A stretch of 64,000 nt of DNA from Streptohalobacillus salinus (GCF_003201605.1 NZ_QJJR01000008.1:43481-107480); one strand, 5' to 3'; shown: positions 20,197-30,021, counted from the first letter of the stretch. Program-made: numbers and translations. The notes: generated from the letters alone by a model not told the origin.

Positions 20197-21468
20197 ATGG
20201 CATTAAAACAAATCAATTACCTTTTAAGTTTTGTTCTACTTGGCATTCCTTTACTCGTTATTCCAAGTGCAGCTAATCGTTTTTCATACCCAAAAGTCAT
20301 CTTACTCTACCTAATTTTTGGGCTAATGGTTATTATTTATCTTAAAAATCGCAACCAGCTAAAAATTGAAGAAGACAAATTAACCTATTTATTATTGCTT
20401 TATCTTATTACCCTTTTATTCACAACTATTTTTTCTGTCGATCCATACCATTCTATTGTTGGTACGGATGAACGTGAAGAAGGTCTACTTGCTCTGTTCA
20501 CCTATGGATTTTTGTTTATCTTCACAAAAAACTTCTTTCGCTTCAACATATATCATATGATCGCATTGGTACTCGCTACAACCCTTGTCAGCGCATACGC
20601 ACTCAGTCAGCATTTCGGTTTCGACCCGCTCTTTGAACAATTCACCGAAAGAAATATCCACCAGCGCCCTTATTCTACCATTGGAAATCCTAACTTTCTC
20701 GGAGCTTTTCTAGTGCTGACGTTACCAGTGTTTAGCCTATTCTTCTTAAAAACAAAAAAGATTTATCACTTAATCTTTTCCTTACTTATCTTCTCTGCCT
20801 TAATTATTACCTACACGCGAAGTGCAATGATCGGTTTTGTCATGACAGTCTTATTGTTGATCGCTTATCGATTGATTGAACCAAATATAAAAAAAGAATT
20901 CCGCAGCTTACTTCTTTCATTCACGATCATTATCGTCCTATTAAATAGTTATAGCCATGGCTTTGTTGCCGAGCGATTTTTTAGTATTTCTTCTGAAGCT
21001 AAAACCGTAATTTCTAAAGATGAAGATTATGAACGTACTGGATCCAATCGCATTTATATTTGGACTAAAACACTAGCACTCATCAAAGAACGCCCCCTTA
21101 CTGGCTACGGTCTAGAAAATTTAGGGACTGTTTTTAATGCATCCTATAATGAAGAAACGATTGAACGATTTGGGCGGTTAATTACCTTTGACAAAGCACA
21201 TAATGAGTATTTACACATCGCAGTAACAACGGGGATTCCTTCACTACTATTCTACCTTAGTTTTCTCATTATTGTTCTATTTAAGGGTGTCGCACACTCT
21301 AGACATGATTGGCGATACCTTCCCTTTTTAATCGGAGTAGCTGCTTATCTGGTGCAAGCCTTTTTTAACATAAGCGTGATAAGCGTCGCCCCACTCTTTT
21401 GGATTTTTCTCGGTATTCTTGCGAATCCATTTGTTTTTAAGTCAACACACAAGGATATTCTATTCTAA
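20197..21468 (+). CDS. O-antigen ligase/polymerase-like membrane protein (Wzy/WaaL superfamily)
   Basis: 423-residue integral membrane protein with about ten to twelve helices and one larger extracytoplasmic loop (about residues 235-320). Members of this superfamily transfer or polymerise glycans on the outer face of the membrane. Supporting motifs are RSAMIGFVMTVLLLIAY in the middle and, in the large loop, R-P-LTGYGLENLG and FDKAHNEYLHIAVTTG, a typical O-antigen-ligase signature with His near the following helix. The ATG at 20197 has AAAGGTG upstream. No glycosyltransferase or polymer-export genes lie nearby, so the acceptor glycan is unknown. It is a single-gene unit ending in a strong terminator. 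Confidence 0.75.
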   Translation: MALKQINYLLSFVLLGIPLLVIPSAANRFSYPKVILLYLIFGLMVIIYLKNRNQLKIEEDKLTYLLLLYLITLLFTTIFSVDPYHSIVGTDEREEGLLALFTYGFLFIFTKNFFRFNIYHMIALVLATTLVSAYALSQHFGFDPLFEQFTERNIHQRPYSTIGNPNFLGAFLVLTLPVFSLFFLKTKKIYHLIFSLLIFSALIITYTRSAMIGFVMTVLLLIAYRLIEPNIKKEFRSLLLSFTIIIVLLNSYSHGFVAERFFSISSEAKTVISKDEDYERTGSNRIYIWTKTLALIKERPLTGYGLENLGTVFNASYNEETIERFGRLITFDKAHNEYLHIAVTTGIPSLLFYLSFLIIVLFKGVAHSRHDWRYLPFLIGVAAYLVQAFFNISVISVAPLFWIFLGILANPFVFKSTHKDILF

Positions 21469-21486
21469 TGAGAATATTTTTCAAAA

Positions 21487-21510
21487 CAAAAAGGGCTACA
21501 GCCCTTTTTG
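21487..21510. terminator. intrinsic terminator, convergent genes
   Basis: Perfect ten-base arms CAAAAAGGGC / GCCCTTTTTG around TACA, T-rich on both strands. It ends the plus-strand membrane-protein gene and may also serve the minus-strand CueP-like gene. Confidence 0.85.
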
Positions 21511-21538
21511 TTCGTACCCAAATTCAATGCCCTAGCCA

Positions 21539-22093
21539 CTAAGCAAGTTGCATAGTCGTGATACAAGTATTGTCTTCTTTAAACGTTGAGAATGTAGAAT
21601 GAACCACTTTATCGTTATATGTGACGGTTATTTGATAGTCTTTATCTCTAGGTAACCAAACATCGATGAAACCATTGGCTTGTGATGTCATGACTTGATC
21701 AACAACAATGTTGCCTTGTTCATCTTCAATTAATACCTCAAAATCTTCATTTACCAATTCTCCTTGGCATCCACTTAAACTATGAATTGCACAGGGATGC
21801 GTTTGGTTAATGTATGGGGCAAACGAAACAAAGAACGGTTCCTTCGCTAGATTGTAGGTTCTCACTTGATTGTCAGGTTCAGTAATGATGAGCTCGTGTG
21901 ATGAAATCGACGCATCTGAATCTGTGATTTCACGCATGCTATATGCTGTTGCAAGTGCCTTAAAATCTATATCTTCTTCATTTACTTCCGTGGCCTTTTT
22001 ATCATTTATTAGCTGACTAGCGCTAAAGATCAACCCTAAAACCACCAGAATAATTGTAGAGGCAAGGATTATTTTTTTTGTTCGTTTTGTCAT
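21539..22093 (-). CDS. CueP-like metal-binding protein, membrane anchored
   Basis: 184-residue protein with a basic N-terminus and one hydrophobic segment (about 8-26), so it is anchored in or exported across the membrane. The exported part carries the CueP hallmark: HPCAIHSLSGCQGEL (Cys101, Cys109), GFIDVWLPRDKDYQITV, and a third Cys177 in NTCITTMQL close to the C-terminus. CueP of Salmonella binds copper in the periplasm through three such cysteines; a related role at this cell surface is inferred. The start at 22093 has AAGGAGTG nine bases upstream; a GTG four codons earlier overlaps that site. No copper ATPase or CueR-type regulator gene is adjacent. Confidence 0.8.
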   Translation of the reverse strand: MTKRTKKIILASTIILVVLGLIFSASQLINDKKATEVNEEDIDFKALATAYSMREITDSDASISSHELIITEPDNQVRTYNLAKEPFFVSFAPYINQTHPCAIHSLSGCQGELVNEDFEVLIEDEQGNIVVDQVMTSQANGFIDVWLPRDKDYQITVTYNDKVVHSTFSTFKEDNTCITTMQLA

Positions 22094-22105
22094 TAAATAA
22101 TTCAC

Positions 22106-22618
22106 TCCTTATTATCATCATCAAATATTGATGGTGCAAGTCAACTATACGTGAAATTGTTTATTATGGCTAGTCATATAGTTTAGCCAGGCGTCACCTT
22201 TCCACCTCTTAATGGCCTCATCGTCTGTTTGAAGTATGGGTTTGTGACTACCCAATAGTGGACATGGTCTTTCAATCTTCTATCTTATCGTGGTATGAAA
22301 TAAACAAAATAGGCTTTCTATTTGCGATGAGTAGAATAGAAATGAATCACATTTTCTAAATTGCTTAACTCAAAAAACACAAGATCTACAAATACGAATA
22401 ACAATCTCATGGAAAACTCACGATGAATTTTCAATTATTTATGTTCCTAAAACAAATGAAAATTACACATTAAATTCCGGTTTTTATAAATATTTTGACA
22501 TGGTAGCACTCTATACTTCCTTGTCAGTTACTACTATATTCAGTTGTAAGCTTTAATTACAAATGGAAAAAAAAGCTTGGCAGATCTGATTTTTAAACAG
22601 TAAGTGATTGCGCGCATC
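22106..22618. other. long intergenic region upstream of the CueP-like gene
   Basis: About 510 bases of AT-rich sequence with no supported gene. On the plus strand an open stretch of roughly 70 codons ends at about 22556, but it has no start codon with a ribosome site and no recognisable family. The region must also contain the CueP-like gene promoter (minus strand, proximal end). Confidence 0.4.
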
Positions 22619-22621
22619 AAA

Positions 22622-22655
22622 AAAACCTTTTAACCAAAGTTGATTAAAAAGTTTT
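22622..22655 (-). terminator. intrinsic terminator downstream of the tRNA pair
   Basis: 15-base arms with G-U pairs (AAAACTTTTTAATCA / TGGTTAAAAGGTTTT on the minus strand), followed by a run of T. Confidence 0.75.
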
Positions 22656-22660
22656 AAATA

Positions 22661-22734
<74 letters not shown>

Positions 22735-22740
22735 AAAATA

Positions 22741-22814
22741 TGGAGCGGGTGAAGGGAATCGAACCCTCATCATCAGCTTGGAAGGCTGAGGTTTTACCAC
22801 TAAACTACACCCGC
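22741..22814 (-). tRNA. tRNA-Gly (anticodon UCC)
   Basis: Complete cloverleaf with acceptor GCGGGTG / CACCCGC, short D arm, anticodon arm TCAGC-CTTCCAA-GCTGA giving anticodon TCC, and T arm GTTCGATT. The discriminator is T and CCA is encoded. It is six bases from tRNA-Arg, upstream of it on the minus strand, so both are likely cut from one transcript. Confidence 0.97.
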
Positions 22815-22960
22815 TTATGTATCAAAAATGACAAGTATTTTTAGGTTCTTGTCTTTAACCGACAAGTTTTATTATAATGCTCAATGGTATTTGTGTCAAT
22901 AACTTTTTCAATACATGACAGATATCACCATTCATTTTGCTCCTGCAATCCATCTGAATT

Positions 22961-23001
22961 GAAAGAGAGCTGACATTTTGATTGAATGACAGCTCTCTTT
23001 C
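22961..23001 (-). terminator. hairpin downstream of ysnB
   Basis: 17-base arms (GAAAGAGAGCTGTCATT / AATGTCAGCTCTCTTTC on the minus strand, one mismatch) around a seven-base loop. The T-run after it is weak, so the terminator call is moderate. Confidence 0.6.
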
Positions 23002-23002
23002 C

Positions 23003-23518
23003 TCACAACTGAATTGTCATCGCTAAATCTTCTACTTCATGACCATCTAGTTGATAGAAATGAACATTAATTTCGTTATCAGATGATGTCAATATTGCGT
23101 AGGTCTCTTCTTGGCGTCCTCTTGGAAGTCTTATACTTCCGGGATTAATAATCAATTGGTCGCCGCGCTTCGTCGCATGAGCCAAATGTGAGTGCCCATG
23201 ACAAACAATGTGTGCCCCATGTTCACTTGCACGGTAACTAATTGGATCTAAGCTCGTTTTTACTTGATGCATATGGCCATGCGCGACAAAATAAGTGAGA
23301 TTGCCAACCGTAAACACTGCTTCATCCGGATAATCCGAATCATAATCACAGTTCCCGGTTACTTTTTGATCAAAATAAGCCATCGGCTTAGCGTTATATC
23401 CAAGTTCAGAATCGCCACAATGAATCATCGCATCTACTTTACCCTCATATTGTTCAGCGAGTTTTTTTAGTTCTAATTTAAATCCATGTGAATCACTAAC
23501 AATTAATACACGTGTCAT
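23003..23518 (-). CDS. ysnB: YfcE/MJ0936-type metallophosphoesterase, YsnB-like
   Basis: 171-residue cytosolic phosphodiesterase of the calcineurin-like superfamily. Metal-binding motifs in order: SDSHGF (residue 8), HCGDSELG near 36, GNCDYD near 58, AHGHMHQV near 84 and CHGHSHLA near 112. Its natural substrate is not established for the B. subtilis protein. The start at 23518 follows a GAAGGGGG run. It is the last gene of a murI-rph-rdgB-ysnB group in the same order as B. subtilis racE-gerM-rph-ysnA-ysnB, without gerM. Confidence 0.9.
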   Translation of the reverse strand: MTRVLIVSDSHGFKLELKKLAEQYEGKVDAMIHCGDSELGYNAKPMAYFDQKVTGNCDYDSDYPDEAVFTVGNLTYFVAHGHMHQVKTSLDPISYRASEHGAHIVCHGHSHLAHATKRGDQLIINPGSIRLPRGRQEETYAILTSSDNEINVHFYQLDGHEVEDLAMTIQL

Positions 23519-23542
23519 ACACATGACCCCCTTCTAAATAAG

Positions 23543-24130
23543 TTAGAATAAACTTGATTTTAATTGTCTCAATGCTTGGCCACGGTGGCTAATTGCCCCT
23601 TTTTCTTCAGGCGATAGTTCAGCCATTGTTTTATCATAACCTAAAGGTTGAAAAATCGGGTCATAACCAAAGCCATTCGTGCCCTTCATTTCACTTGTAA
23701 TAAAACCTTCACAATATCCGTGCTTAATAATGGTTTCTTTACCAGGTTCAGCAAACGCCATTGCACAGACAAATCTAGCTGCACGCTCTTTCCCGCTTAA
23801 ATGTTGCATTTTTTTTAATACTTTATCAATATTTTTTTGATCGTTTTTCTCTAGCCCTGCATACCGTGCTGAGTAAACCCCAGGCTCTCCGTTTAATGCA
23901 TCAATGCTAAGACCTGAGTCATCACTCACAACCGGGATTTGCATCATTTCAGCAATCGTCTCTGCTTTAATTGCTGCATTTTCCGCAAACGTTACGCCAG
24001 TTTCTTCAATATCCTCAATCGGATCAGCTAAGTCTAAAAGTGAGACGACTTCAATTCCTTGCGGTTCAAACAATACTTTAAAATCATTTACTTTTCCTGG
24101 GTTCATGGTTGCGATCAATACTCTATTCAC
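23543..24130 (-). CDS. rdgB: XTP/dITP diphosphatase (non-canonical purine NTP pyrophosphatase)
   Basis: 195-residue Ham1/RdgB-family enzyme that hydrolyses ITP, dITP and XTP to monophosphates, keeping deaminated purines out of nucleic acids. It begins with the family motif LIATMNPGK (binding the nucleotide base and phosphates). It continues with [22 protein letters not shown] near 75 and ends with GYDPIF and SHRGQAL. The GTG at 24130 is chosen: it overlaps the rph stop by eight bases and has GAGG upstream, so the two genes are coupled. This is the B. subtilis ysnA equivalent. Confidence 0.93.
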   Translation of the reverse strand: MNRVLIATMNPGKVNDFKVLFEPQGIEVVSLLDLADPIEDIEETGVTFAENAAIKAETIAEMMQIPVVSDDSGLSIDALNGEPGVYSARYAGLEKNDQKNIDKVLKKMQHLSGKERAARFVCAMAFAEPGKETIIKHGYCEGFITSEMKGTNGFGYDPIFQPLGYDKTMAELSPEEKGAISHRGQALRQLKSSLF

Positions 24131-24890
24131 TGTCTTTGCCCTCAACGTTTTGATTGGTAATCATATCTTTATAAACTCCAATTGCATCTGCTTGATAATC
24201 AAACAATTCAATCATGCCAGCTTCAGCTAAATCTAATAATTCATTAAGTTCTTTACGAGTAAAGGTTGCTTCTTCCCCAGTCCCTTGAACCTCGACAAAT
24301 TCACCCCTACCTGTCATAATCACATTCATATCAACAGCCGCTTCACTGTCTTCAATGTATTCTAAATCAAGTAAACTTGTCCCGTCTTGGCTGACCCCAA
24401 CCGACGTTGCTGCCAAATAATCAGTGATTGGTAATTGGTCTAATACCCCATCATCAACTAACTTACCTAACGCAATCACAACCGCCACAAACGCACCTGT
24501 AATTGAGGCTGTCCGTGTTCCACCATCTGCTTGAATTACATCACAGTCCACCCATACCGTCCGTTCGCCTAACTTATCTAGGTCAACAACTGCTCGCAAA
24601 GAACGTCCAATCAAGCGCTGGATTTCCATTGTTCTTCCGGAGACTTTTCCTTTTGAAGACTCTCTAATGGTTCGCTGTTCAGTCGCTCTTGGCAACATTT
24701 GATATTCGGCAGTGATCCATCCTTTTCCTTTATTACGCATAAAAGGAGGAACTCTGTTCTCAACACTCGCATTACAGATCACTTTTGTTTCCCCTACTGT
24801 AATCAATACTGATCCCTCAGGGTGTTTAATAAACCCTGTTTCTATTTCTACTGGTCTTAACTGATTAACTGCTCTTTCATTTGGTCTCAT
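24123..24890 (-). CDS. rph: ribonuclease PH
   Basis: 255-residue phosphate-dependent 3'-5' exoribonuclease that trims tRNA 3' ends. Features: N-terminal [17 protein letters not shown], the phosphate-binding segment with [19 protein letters not shown] near 125, and the conserved [21 protein letters not shown] split over 175-195. The length is standard (about 245-255). Expected activity is consistent with the tRNA-Arg gene nearby lacking an encoded CCA, since such tRNAs need 3' trimming, though this enzyme is general. The gene overlaps rdgB by eight bases. Confidence 0.96.
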   Translation of the reverse strand: MRPNERAVNQLRPVEIETGFIKHPEGSVLITVGETKVICNASVENRVPPFMRNKGKGWITAEYQMLPRATEQRTIRESSKGKVSGRTMEIQRLIGRSLRAVVDLDKLGERTVWVDCDVIQADGGTRTASITGAFVAVVIALGKLVDDGVLDQLPITDYLAATSVGVSQDGTSLLDLEYIEDSEAAVDMNVIMTGRGEFVEVQGTGEEATFTRKELNELLDLAEAGMIELFDYQADAIGVYKDMITNQNVEGKDSE

Positions 24891-24943
24891 ACTTGGTCCC
24901 CTTTCGCCATAACTGATACATACGCATAAGCTATCAACGGATT

Positions 24944-25762
24944 TTATTTGTCATCAAGTGATTGATCAATCACTATCTCTTCAATGTGTTCGATCGGTTG
25001 GTCTAGCCAACGGTTCGCAATTTGCTCAAAAACCACTTTTGATCCAGTCGTATAAAAACGATGTTTTTCAGCCGTTTCCGACTCATTTAACATCTCTTGG
25101 TAACTAAGAATTGCACTGACTTCTCGTGCCGTTTCTTCCCCTGAAGAAATGATTTCAACGTGATTACCCATCACTTTTTGAATGGGCTCATGCAACAAAG
25201 GATAGTGGGTGCATCCCAAAATCAATGTATCGAGTTGCTGATGCCCTAACAGGGGCAGTAACCCATTCTCAACGACATCAAACGCTGCTTCATCAGAAAA
25301 CTGGTCACGTTCAACCAGTGGCACAAATTGCGGACAAGCTAAATCATAAATAACCAAATCTTTTGAAATATGATGCAGCGCTTCTGGATAGGCTTTACTT
25401 TCAATTGTCCCTATCGTGCCAATCACACCGATTTCCTTAGATTCCGTTACAGAAATAGCCGCTCTTGCACCTGGTTCAATAACCCCAATGACTGGAATCG
25501 TTAAATTTTCACGTAATAGTTCAAGTGTAAATGCTGTTGCAGTGTTGCAAGCAATGACTAACAATTTAATTTCTTTCTGCAATAAAAAGTCGACCATCTC
25601 AAAAGTGAATTTTGTCACTTCTTCTCTTGGCCTCGGTCCATAAGGACAACGGACCGTATCTCCTAAATATATCAATGATTCGTTTGGAAGTTGTCGCATT
25701 AACTCGCGTGCAACAGTTAATCCGCCAACACCTGAATCAATTACACCAATTGGTTTATTCAC
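24944..25762 (-). CDS. murI: glutamate racemase
   Basis: 272-residue cofactor-independent racemase making D-glutamate for peptidoglycan. The two catalytic cysteines are visible: Cys72 in [10 protein letters not shown] and one near 183 in LGCTHYPLL. The N-terminal [13 protein letters not shown] supplies the catalytic Asp. The GTG at 25762 is chosen (GAGG eight bases before, product length identical to B. subtilis RacE); an upstream in-frame start would add eight residues. It is preceded by a MarR-type gene, as racE follows ysmB in B. subtilis. Confidence 0.96.
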   Translation of the reverse strand: MNKPIGVIDSGVGGLTVARELMRQLPNESLIYLGDTVRCPYGPRPREEVTKFTFEMVDFLLQKEIKLLVIACNTATAFTLELLRENLTIPVIGVIEPGARAAISVTESKEIGVIGTIGTIESKAYPEALHHISKDLVIYDLACPQFVPLVERDQFSDEAAFDVVENGLLPLLGHQQLDTLILGCTHYPLLHEPIQKVMGNHVEIISSGEETAREVSAILSYQEMLNESETAEKHRFYTTGSKVVFEQIANRWLDQPIEHIEEIVIDQSLDDK

Positions 25763-25798
25763 CTTACATCCCTCGTTTTCGTACATCTTCGTGACGTA

Positions 25799-26254
25799 TT
25801 AATTATTTTCTTTATCCCATTCCATACGCTCAAGTAGCATGAGAAGCTGTTTATCTAAACCTGCAACTTCCTCTTCAGGTATTTGACTGAGGACAACCTC
25901 AAGATAATCTTGACGCTTAACAATAACTTCTTCAATAATTTCTTTTCCCTTTTTCAACAAATGAATCCGCACCACACGACGATCTTTTGTATCACGGCGG
26001 CGCTCGACTAAATCATTTTTTTCCATCCGATCAACCAGGTCGGTGGTTGTACTGAAAGCTAAATTGATTTTATTCGACAATTCACCAATGGTCAAATCTC
26101 CATCTTCAAGCAACCATTGTAAGGCAATAAACTGCGGGGTTGTAATACAATAATTCTTTAAGATTTCACGACCTTTATGTTTAATAATCCCATTAATATA
26201 ACGCATATTTTTTTCAATACGTACAATCGGACGATTCGACTGATGATCTGACAT
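25799..26254 (-). CDS. MarR-family transcriptional regulator, YsmB-like
   Basis: 151-residue winged-helix regulator. The helix-turn-helix is LTIGELSNKINLAFSTTTDL (about 60-80), followed by the wing with DTKDRRVVRIHLLKKGK, the classic D-x-R-D/R-R-x-x-R-x-x-x-L pattern of MarR proteins. The start at 26254 follows GAAGGG; an earlier ATG at 26296 lacks a site. It sits upstream of murI as ysmB does in B. subtilis. It is divergent from an aldo/keto reductase gene that it could control, but no operator was identified. Confidence 0.85.
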   Translation of the reverse strand: MSDHQSNRPIVRIEKNMRYINGIIKHKGREILKNYCITTPQFIALQWLLEDGDLTIGELSNKINLAFSTTTDLVDRMEKNDLVERRRDTKDRRVVRIHLLKKGKEIIEEVIVKRQDYLEVVLSQIPEEEVAGLDKQLLMLLERMEWDKENN

Positions 26255-26426
26255 AAGTGAATTCCCTTCTTTCTTTAACTGTTCTACTTCCATCATAACA
26301 TTTTTTTAAACGTTCCGTTACCGAAAGATAATCAAAGGTTCGCACAAATAATCAAGGTGTATAAATGTATTCGCTATCATATTCGTGGTAAACTAGACTT
26401 ATCCTGAAAATGAAAGGAAGATACAT

Positions 26427-27344
26427 GTGAAACAGTTAAAACTCGGAAGTAGTGATTTAGAAACAAGCAACATTGCCTTGGGGTTAATGCGTCTAGCCGA
26501 CAAATCAACCCCGGAAGCAACTGAAATTATTCAAAACGCCATCGATCTAGGTGTTGACCTGTTTGACCATGCCGATATTTATGGAGGTGGGAAATCTGAA
26601 GAAGTGTTCGCTGATGCATTTAAACAAACAAACGTCAGCCGCGAAGATATTATTTTACAATCAAAATGTGGCATTAGAAAAGGCTTTTTTGATTTCTCTA
26701 AGGATCATATCATCGATTCGACAGAAGGTATTTTAAAACGCCTTAATACAGATTACTTGGATATTCTCTTATTACACCGCCCAGATGCTTTAGTTGAACC
26801 AGAAGAAGTAGCTGAAGCTTTCACACAACTTAAACAACAAGGCAAAGTCAAACATTTTGGTGTGAGTAACCAAAACCCATCACAAATTAATCTGTTGAAA
26901 AAATACCTTAAAGAAGATTTAATAATTAATCAAGTTCAGCTGAGCTTGATGCATACACCAATGATTGATGCCGGTCTCAATGTCAACATGGAAAATGATG
27001 TATCAATTGAAAGAGGCGAAGGTATTATTGAGTATGCTCGCTTAAATGACATGACTCTACAAGCCTGGTCACCTTTCCAATACGGAATGATTAAGGGTGC
27101 GTTTGTTGATCACCCTGATTTCCCTGAAGTAAACCAAGCCCTTGGCGAGCTCGCTGAGAAGAACGGGGTAACGAAAACAACAATGGCAATTGCTTGGATT
27201 CTGCGTCACCCTGCTCAGATTCAACCGGTTGTTGGTACGATGAACACCGACCGCTTGCGTCAGATCACGGAGGCAAATGATATTGAACTGACACGTGAGG
27301 AATGGTACCAGCTGTATCGTGCTGCTGGCAACGATCTCCCTTAA
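26427..27344 (+). CDS. aldo/keto reductase (YdhF/YcsN-like)
   Basis: 305-residue cytosolic NADPH-dependent oxidoreductase with a TIM-barrel fold. The catalytic tetrad is visible: Asp and Tyr in FDHADIYGGG (about 48-54), Lys in LQSKCGI near 80 and His in LLLHRPD near 114. The cofactor-binding end carries WILRHPAQIQPVVGT and the R-x-x-Q-I/E pattern. The start is GTG after AAAGGAAG. Substrate unknown. The gene lies where B. subtilis has gerE and sdhCAB and is divergent from the MarR gene; it ends in a strong terminator. Confidence 0.9.
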   Translation: MKQLKLGSSDLETSNIALGLMRLADKSTPEATEIIQNAIDLGVDLFDHADIYGGGKSEEVFADAFKQTNVSREDIILQSKCGIRKGFFDFSKDHIIDSTEGILKRLNTDYLDILLLHRPDALVEPEEVAEAFTQLKQQGKVKHFGVSNQNPSQINLLKKYLKEDLIINQVQLSLMHTPMIDAGLNVNMENDVSIERGEGIIEYARLNDMTLQAWSPFQYGMIKGAFVDHPDFPEVNQALGELAEKNGVTKTTMAIAWILRHPAQIQPVVGTMNTDRLRQITEANDIELTREEWYQLYRAAGNDLP

Positions 27345-27369
27345 AAATAAGCGAAACGCTTCCTTGATT

Positions 27370-27408
27370 AACACCTAACCTCTTTCGATATGAGATTAGG
27401 TGTTTTTC
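27370..27408 (+). terminator. intrinsic terminator of the aldo/keto reductase gene
   Basis: 13-base arms AACACCTAACCTC / GAGATTAGGTGTT (one mismatch) around a nine-base loop, then TTTC. Confidence 0.8.
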
Positions 27409-27686
27409 TGTTAAGCGCTACTAAGGGTGAATGCTATTAGTTAGAGATATTTTACAGATTTATTAAAGCAGAAGCTTTGTCTCATTTGATCATTTTATTG
27501 AACGGACAGGAAGCTCTTACTTTTTGTCATGATTGATTTTTTAGATGATAGGTGATCACCCTTTATTTTGGCGGATACTGACCCCTTGCATCAGCAATCG
27601 AAGTTCATCAGCTGTCCGATTAAAAAAGATTGCATTTTCACCCTCTATTATCCGATAATAGAAAGAGAATGAAAGGGGACAAGATT

Positions 27687-28127
27687 ATGCATAAAAAAGA
27701 TAAAGATAGTGATTCATTATCCTTGTACAATGCGCGTATTTCACACGGCAGCGGGTTTGATTTACTACGATACAGTGCGTTCGATGATTTGCTTGGCGAA
27801 GAAAAACCTCAGATTTTGTATGTACTTGGCAAAAACATGGCCCGTGAACACCGAGTAACGTCAATTGAAACCGCCATTGAAATGTTTATTCAAATGGGCA
27901 TTGGTGAACTCACGCATGTGAAAGAAAAGCGTAGTGAAGATATCTTTGAGTTAACCTCACCGTTAATTGCAGCACGTCACCAGGCCGTGGAAAATCACGA
28001 ATACCGTTTTGAATCGGGGATACTTGCAGAAGTCATGACAAATTGCCGCGGTTTTCAATGTGAAACACTGGAAGACATTAAACCAAAAAAAGCGACGGTC
28101 ATTTTTACCGTTAAACATTACAGATAA
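27687..28127 (+). CDS. yslB: DUF2507 family protein, YslB-like
   Basis: 146-residue soluble protein of the YslB/DUF2507 family; function unknown. Recognisable points: a short N-terminal helix, GFDLLRYSAFDDLLGEE, ILYVLGKNMAREH near 50, MFIQMGIGELTHVKEK near 75, a hydrophobic ESGILAEVM, and a C-terminal strand ATVIFTVKHY. The ATG at 27687 has AAAGGGG eight bases upstream. Convergent with uvrC. In B. subtilis lysC lies between uvrC and yslB, and sdhCAB on the other side; neither is here. Confidence 0.85.
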   Translation: MHKKDKDSDSLSLYNARISHGSGFDLLRYSAFDDLLGEEKPQILYVLGKNMAREHRVTSIETAIEMFIQMGIGELTHVKEKRSEDIFELTSPLIAARHQAVENHEYRFESGILAEVMTNCRGFQCETLEDIKPKKATVIFTVKHYR

Positions 28128-28143
28128 ACGACGATGTACATTA

Positions 28144-28183
28144 AAAAAGATCTTAGTGAGCAATTACTCACCAAGATCTTTTT
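28144..28183. terminator. bidirectional terminator overlapping the uvrC 3' end
   Basis: 17-base arms AAAAAGATCTTAGTGAG / CTCACCAAGATCTTTTT (one mismatch) around six bases, T-rich on both strands. It lies between the convergent yslB and uvrC genes. The right arm encodes the last residues of UvrC and the loop contains its stop codon. Confidence 0.85.
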
Positions 28184-29954
28184 CTTCATTCAAATGAGCC
28201 AAAATCGTTTCTGCCGTAGGCCCAGGAATACCTAAGCGCTTCATAGTTTCTAAGTCTGCCTCTTTAATTTCATTAATTGACTTAAAATGCGTTAACAATA
28301 CACGCCGTCGCTTCTCTCCTACACCTGGTATCTCATCTAATACCGATCGAAAAGCATTTTTCCCTCGCAATTGACGGTGGAAGGTAATCGCAAATCGGTG
28401 GACTTCATCTTGAATCCGTTGGATAAGATAAAAAGCTTGAGATTGGCGATCGAGTGGAACCACCATCGGTGGATCCCCGTAGAGTAGTTCGCTTGTCTTA
28501 TGTTTATCATCCTTTGCCAAGCCTGTTAGAGGAATATCAAGTCCTAACTCGTTCTCCAGAATATCACGTGCAGCTGAGATTTGTCCTTTACTCCCATCAA
28601 CAACAATTAAATCTGGCAGCGGTAGCTTGTCCTTCAATACCCGAGTATACCGGCGTCTAACAACCTCTCGCATCGTCTCATAGTCATCTGGTCCCTTCAC
28701 ATCACGTATCTTATACTTACGGTATTCTTTTTTTGCAGGTTGCCCATCAATAAAAGCAACCATCGCCGAAACAGGATCACGCCCTTGGATATTCGAGTTA
28801 TCAAACGCTTCAATCCGGTGCGGTGTATCAATATTTAATACCTCACCTAACTTTTCAACCGCTTTAATGGTACGTGCTTCATTTTGTTCAATCAATTTAA
28901 ACTTTTCTTCAAGCGCAATTTCAGCATTTTTTCCCGCTAAATCAAGAAGTTCCTTCTTACGTCCACGATATGGAATGGTGACATCAACCTTCAATAAGTC
29001 GCTCAACAACTGATAGTCAACGGGAGCTGGAACTAATATTTGCTTTGGTAAGGGGTGATTTTGGTGCAAATAAAAGCGTCCAATAAAAGTAGTGAACGTA
29101 TCTAGTGCTTCATCAAAGAAAGGAAAGACTGATACATCACGTTCAATTAACTTCCCTTGCCGAATAAAGAAGACTTGGACACACATCCACCCTTTATTGT
29201 AAGTATAGTGGAATACATCGCGGTCAACTTGATCTTTAAGTGTCATCTTTTGTTGTTCCATGATTGCATCAATGTGTTGAATTTGATCCCTTAATTCCAT
29301 CGCTCGCTCAAAATTTAAATCTTCACTCGCACTTTCCATTTTCTCCTTGAGGTTTTGTTTAATTGCCTTGTGACCACCTTTTAGGAAAGATGATATTTCG
29401 TTAATGATTTGTTGATACGCTTCTCTTTCTGGAGGATCCTCTTGACATGCAAGGCATTGCCCGAGATGGTAATAGAGACAATACTTGCCGGGAGGATTGT
29501 TACATTTACGTAAAGGATACATCCGATCGAGTAATTTCTTTGTTTCTCGGGCAGCAATAACATTTGGATAGGGGCCAAAATAGCGCCCTTTGTCTTTTAA
29601 TACCTTTCGCGTGATGATCAGCCGTGGATGACGTTCGTTAGTAATTTTTAAATACGGGTAAGATTTATCATCTTTTAATAAAATATTATATTTCGGGTCA
29701 TATTTTTTTATTAAATTCATTTCTAAAATCAGTGCTTCAATCTCTGACGAGGTGACAATGTATTCAAAATCAACGATCTCTTGCACTAACCGTTGTGTCT
29801 TTTGATCATTTGCGCCTCTAAAATACGAACGGACACGGTTCTTAAGCAATTTAGATTTTCCGACATAAATGACGGTACCATGCTTGTCCTTCATAAGGTA
29901 GCAACCAGGTTCAGCTGGCAATACCCGTAATTTTTCTTCGATGGTTGATGCCAT
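28164..29954 (-). CDS. uvrC: excinuclease ABC subunit C
   Basis: 596-residue nuclease subunit that makes both incisions in nucleotide excision repair with UvrA and UvrB. The N-terminal GIY-YIG domain contains [23 protein letters not shown] motif follows (about 200-235, [18 protein letters not shown]), then the RNase H-like endonuclease domain with [16 protein letters not shown] and [14 protein letters not shown]-terminal helix-hairpin-helix pair ends the protein ([22 protein letters not shown]). Full length. Start ATG with GAGGTG. It is downstream of trxA on the minus strand but separated from it by a terminator. Confidence 0.97.
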   Translation of the reverse strand: MASTIEEKLRVLPAEPGCYLMKDKHGTVIYVGKSKLLKNRVRSYFRGANDQKTQRLVQEIVDFEYIVTSSEIEALILEMNLIKKYDPKYNILLKDDKSYPYLKITNERHPRLIITRKVLKDKGRYFGPYPNVIAARETKKLLDRMYPLRKCNNPPGKYCLYYHLGQCLACQEDPPEREAYQQIINEISSFLKGGHKAIKQNLKEKMESASEDLNFERAMELRDQIQHIDAIMEQQKMTLKDQVDRDVFHYTYNKGWMCVQVFFIRQGKLIERDVSVFPFFDEALDTFTTFIGRFYLHQNHPLPKQILVPAPVDYQLLSDLLKVDVTIPYRGRKKELLDLAGKNAEIALEEKFKLIEQNEARTIKAVEKLGEVLNIDTPHRIEAFDNSNIQGRDPVSAMVAFIDGQPAKKEYRKYKIRDVKGPDDYETMREVVRRRYTRVLKDKLPLPDLIVVDGSKGQISAARDILENELGLDIPLTGLAKDDKHKTSELLYGDPPMVVPLDRQSQAFYLIQRIQDEVHRFAITFHRQLRGKNAFRSVLDEIPGVGEKRRRVLLTHFKSINEIKEADLETMKRLGIPGPTAETILAHLNEEKDLGE

Positions 29955-30021
29955 ACCTTCACCTCTAACTCTGACATGACTTCGTTGTCATTTTTTCATA
30001 GTATAGCATAAAGATTTCCGA

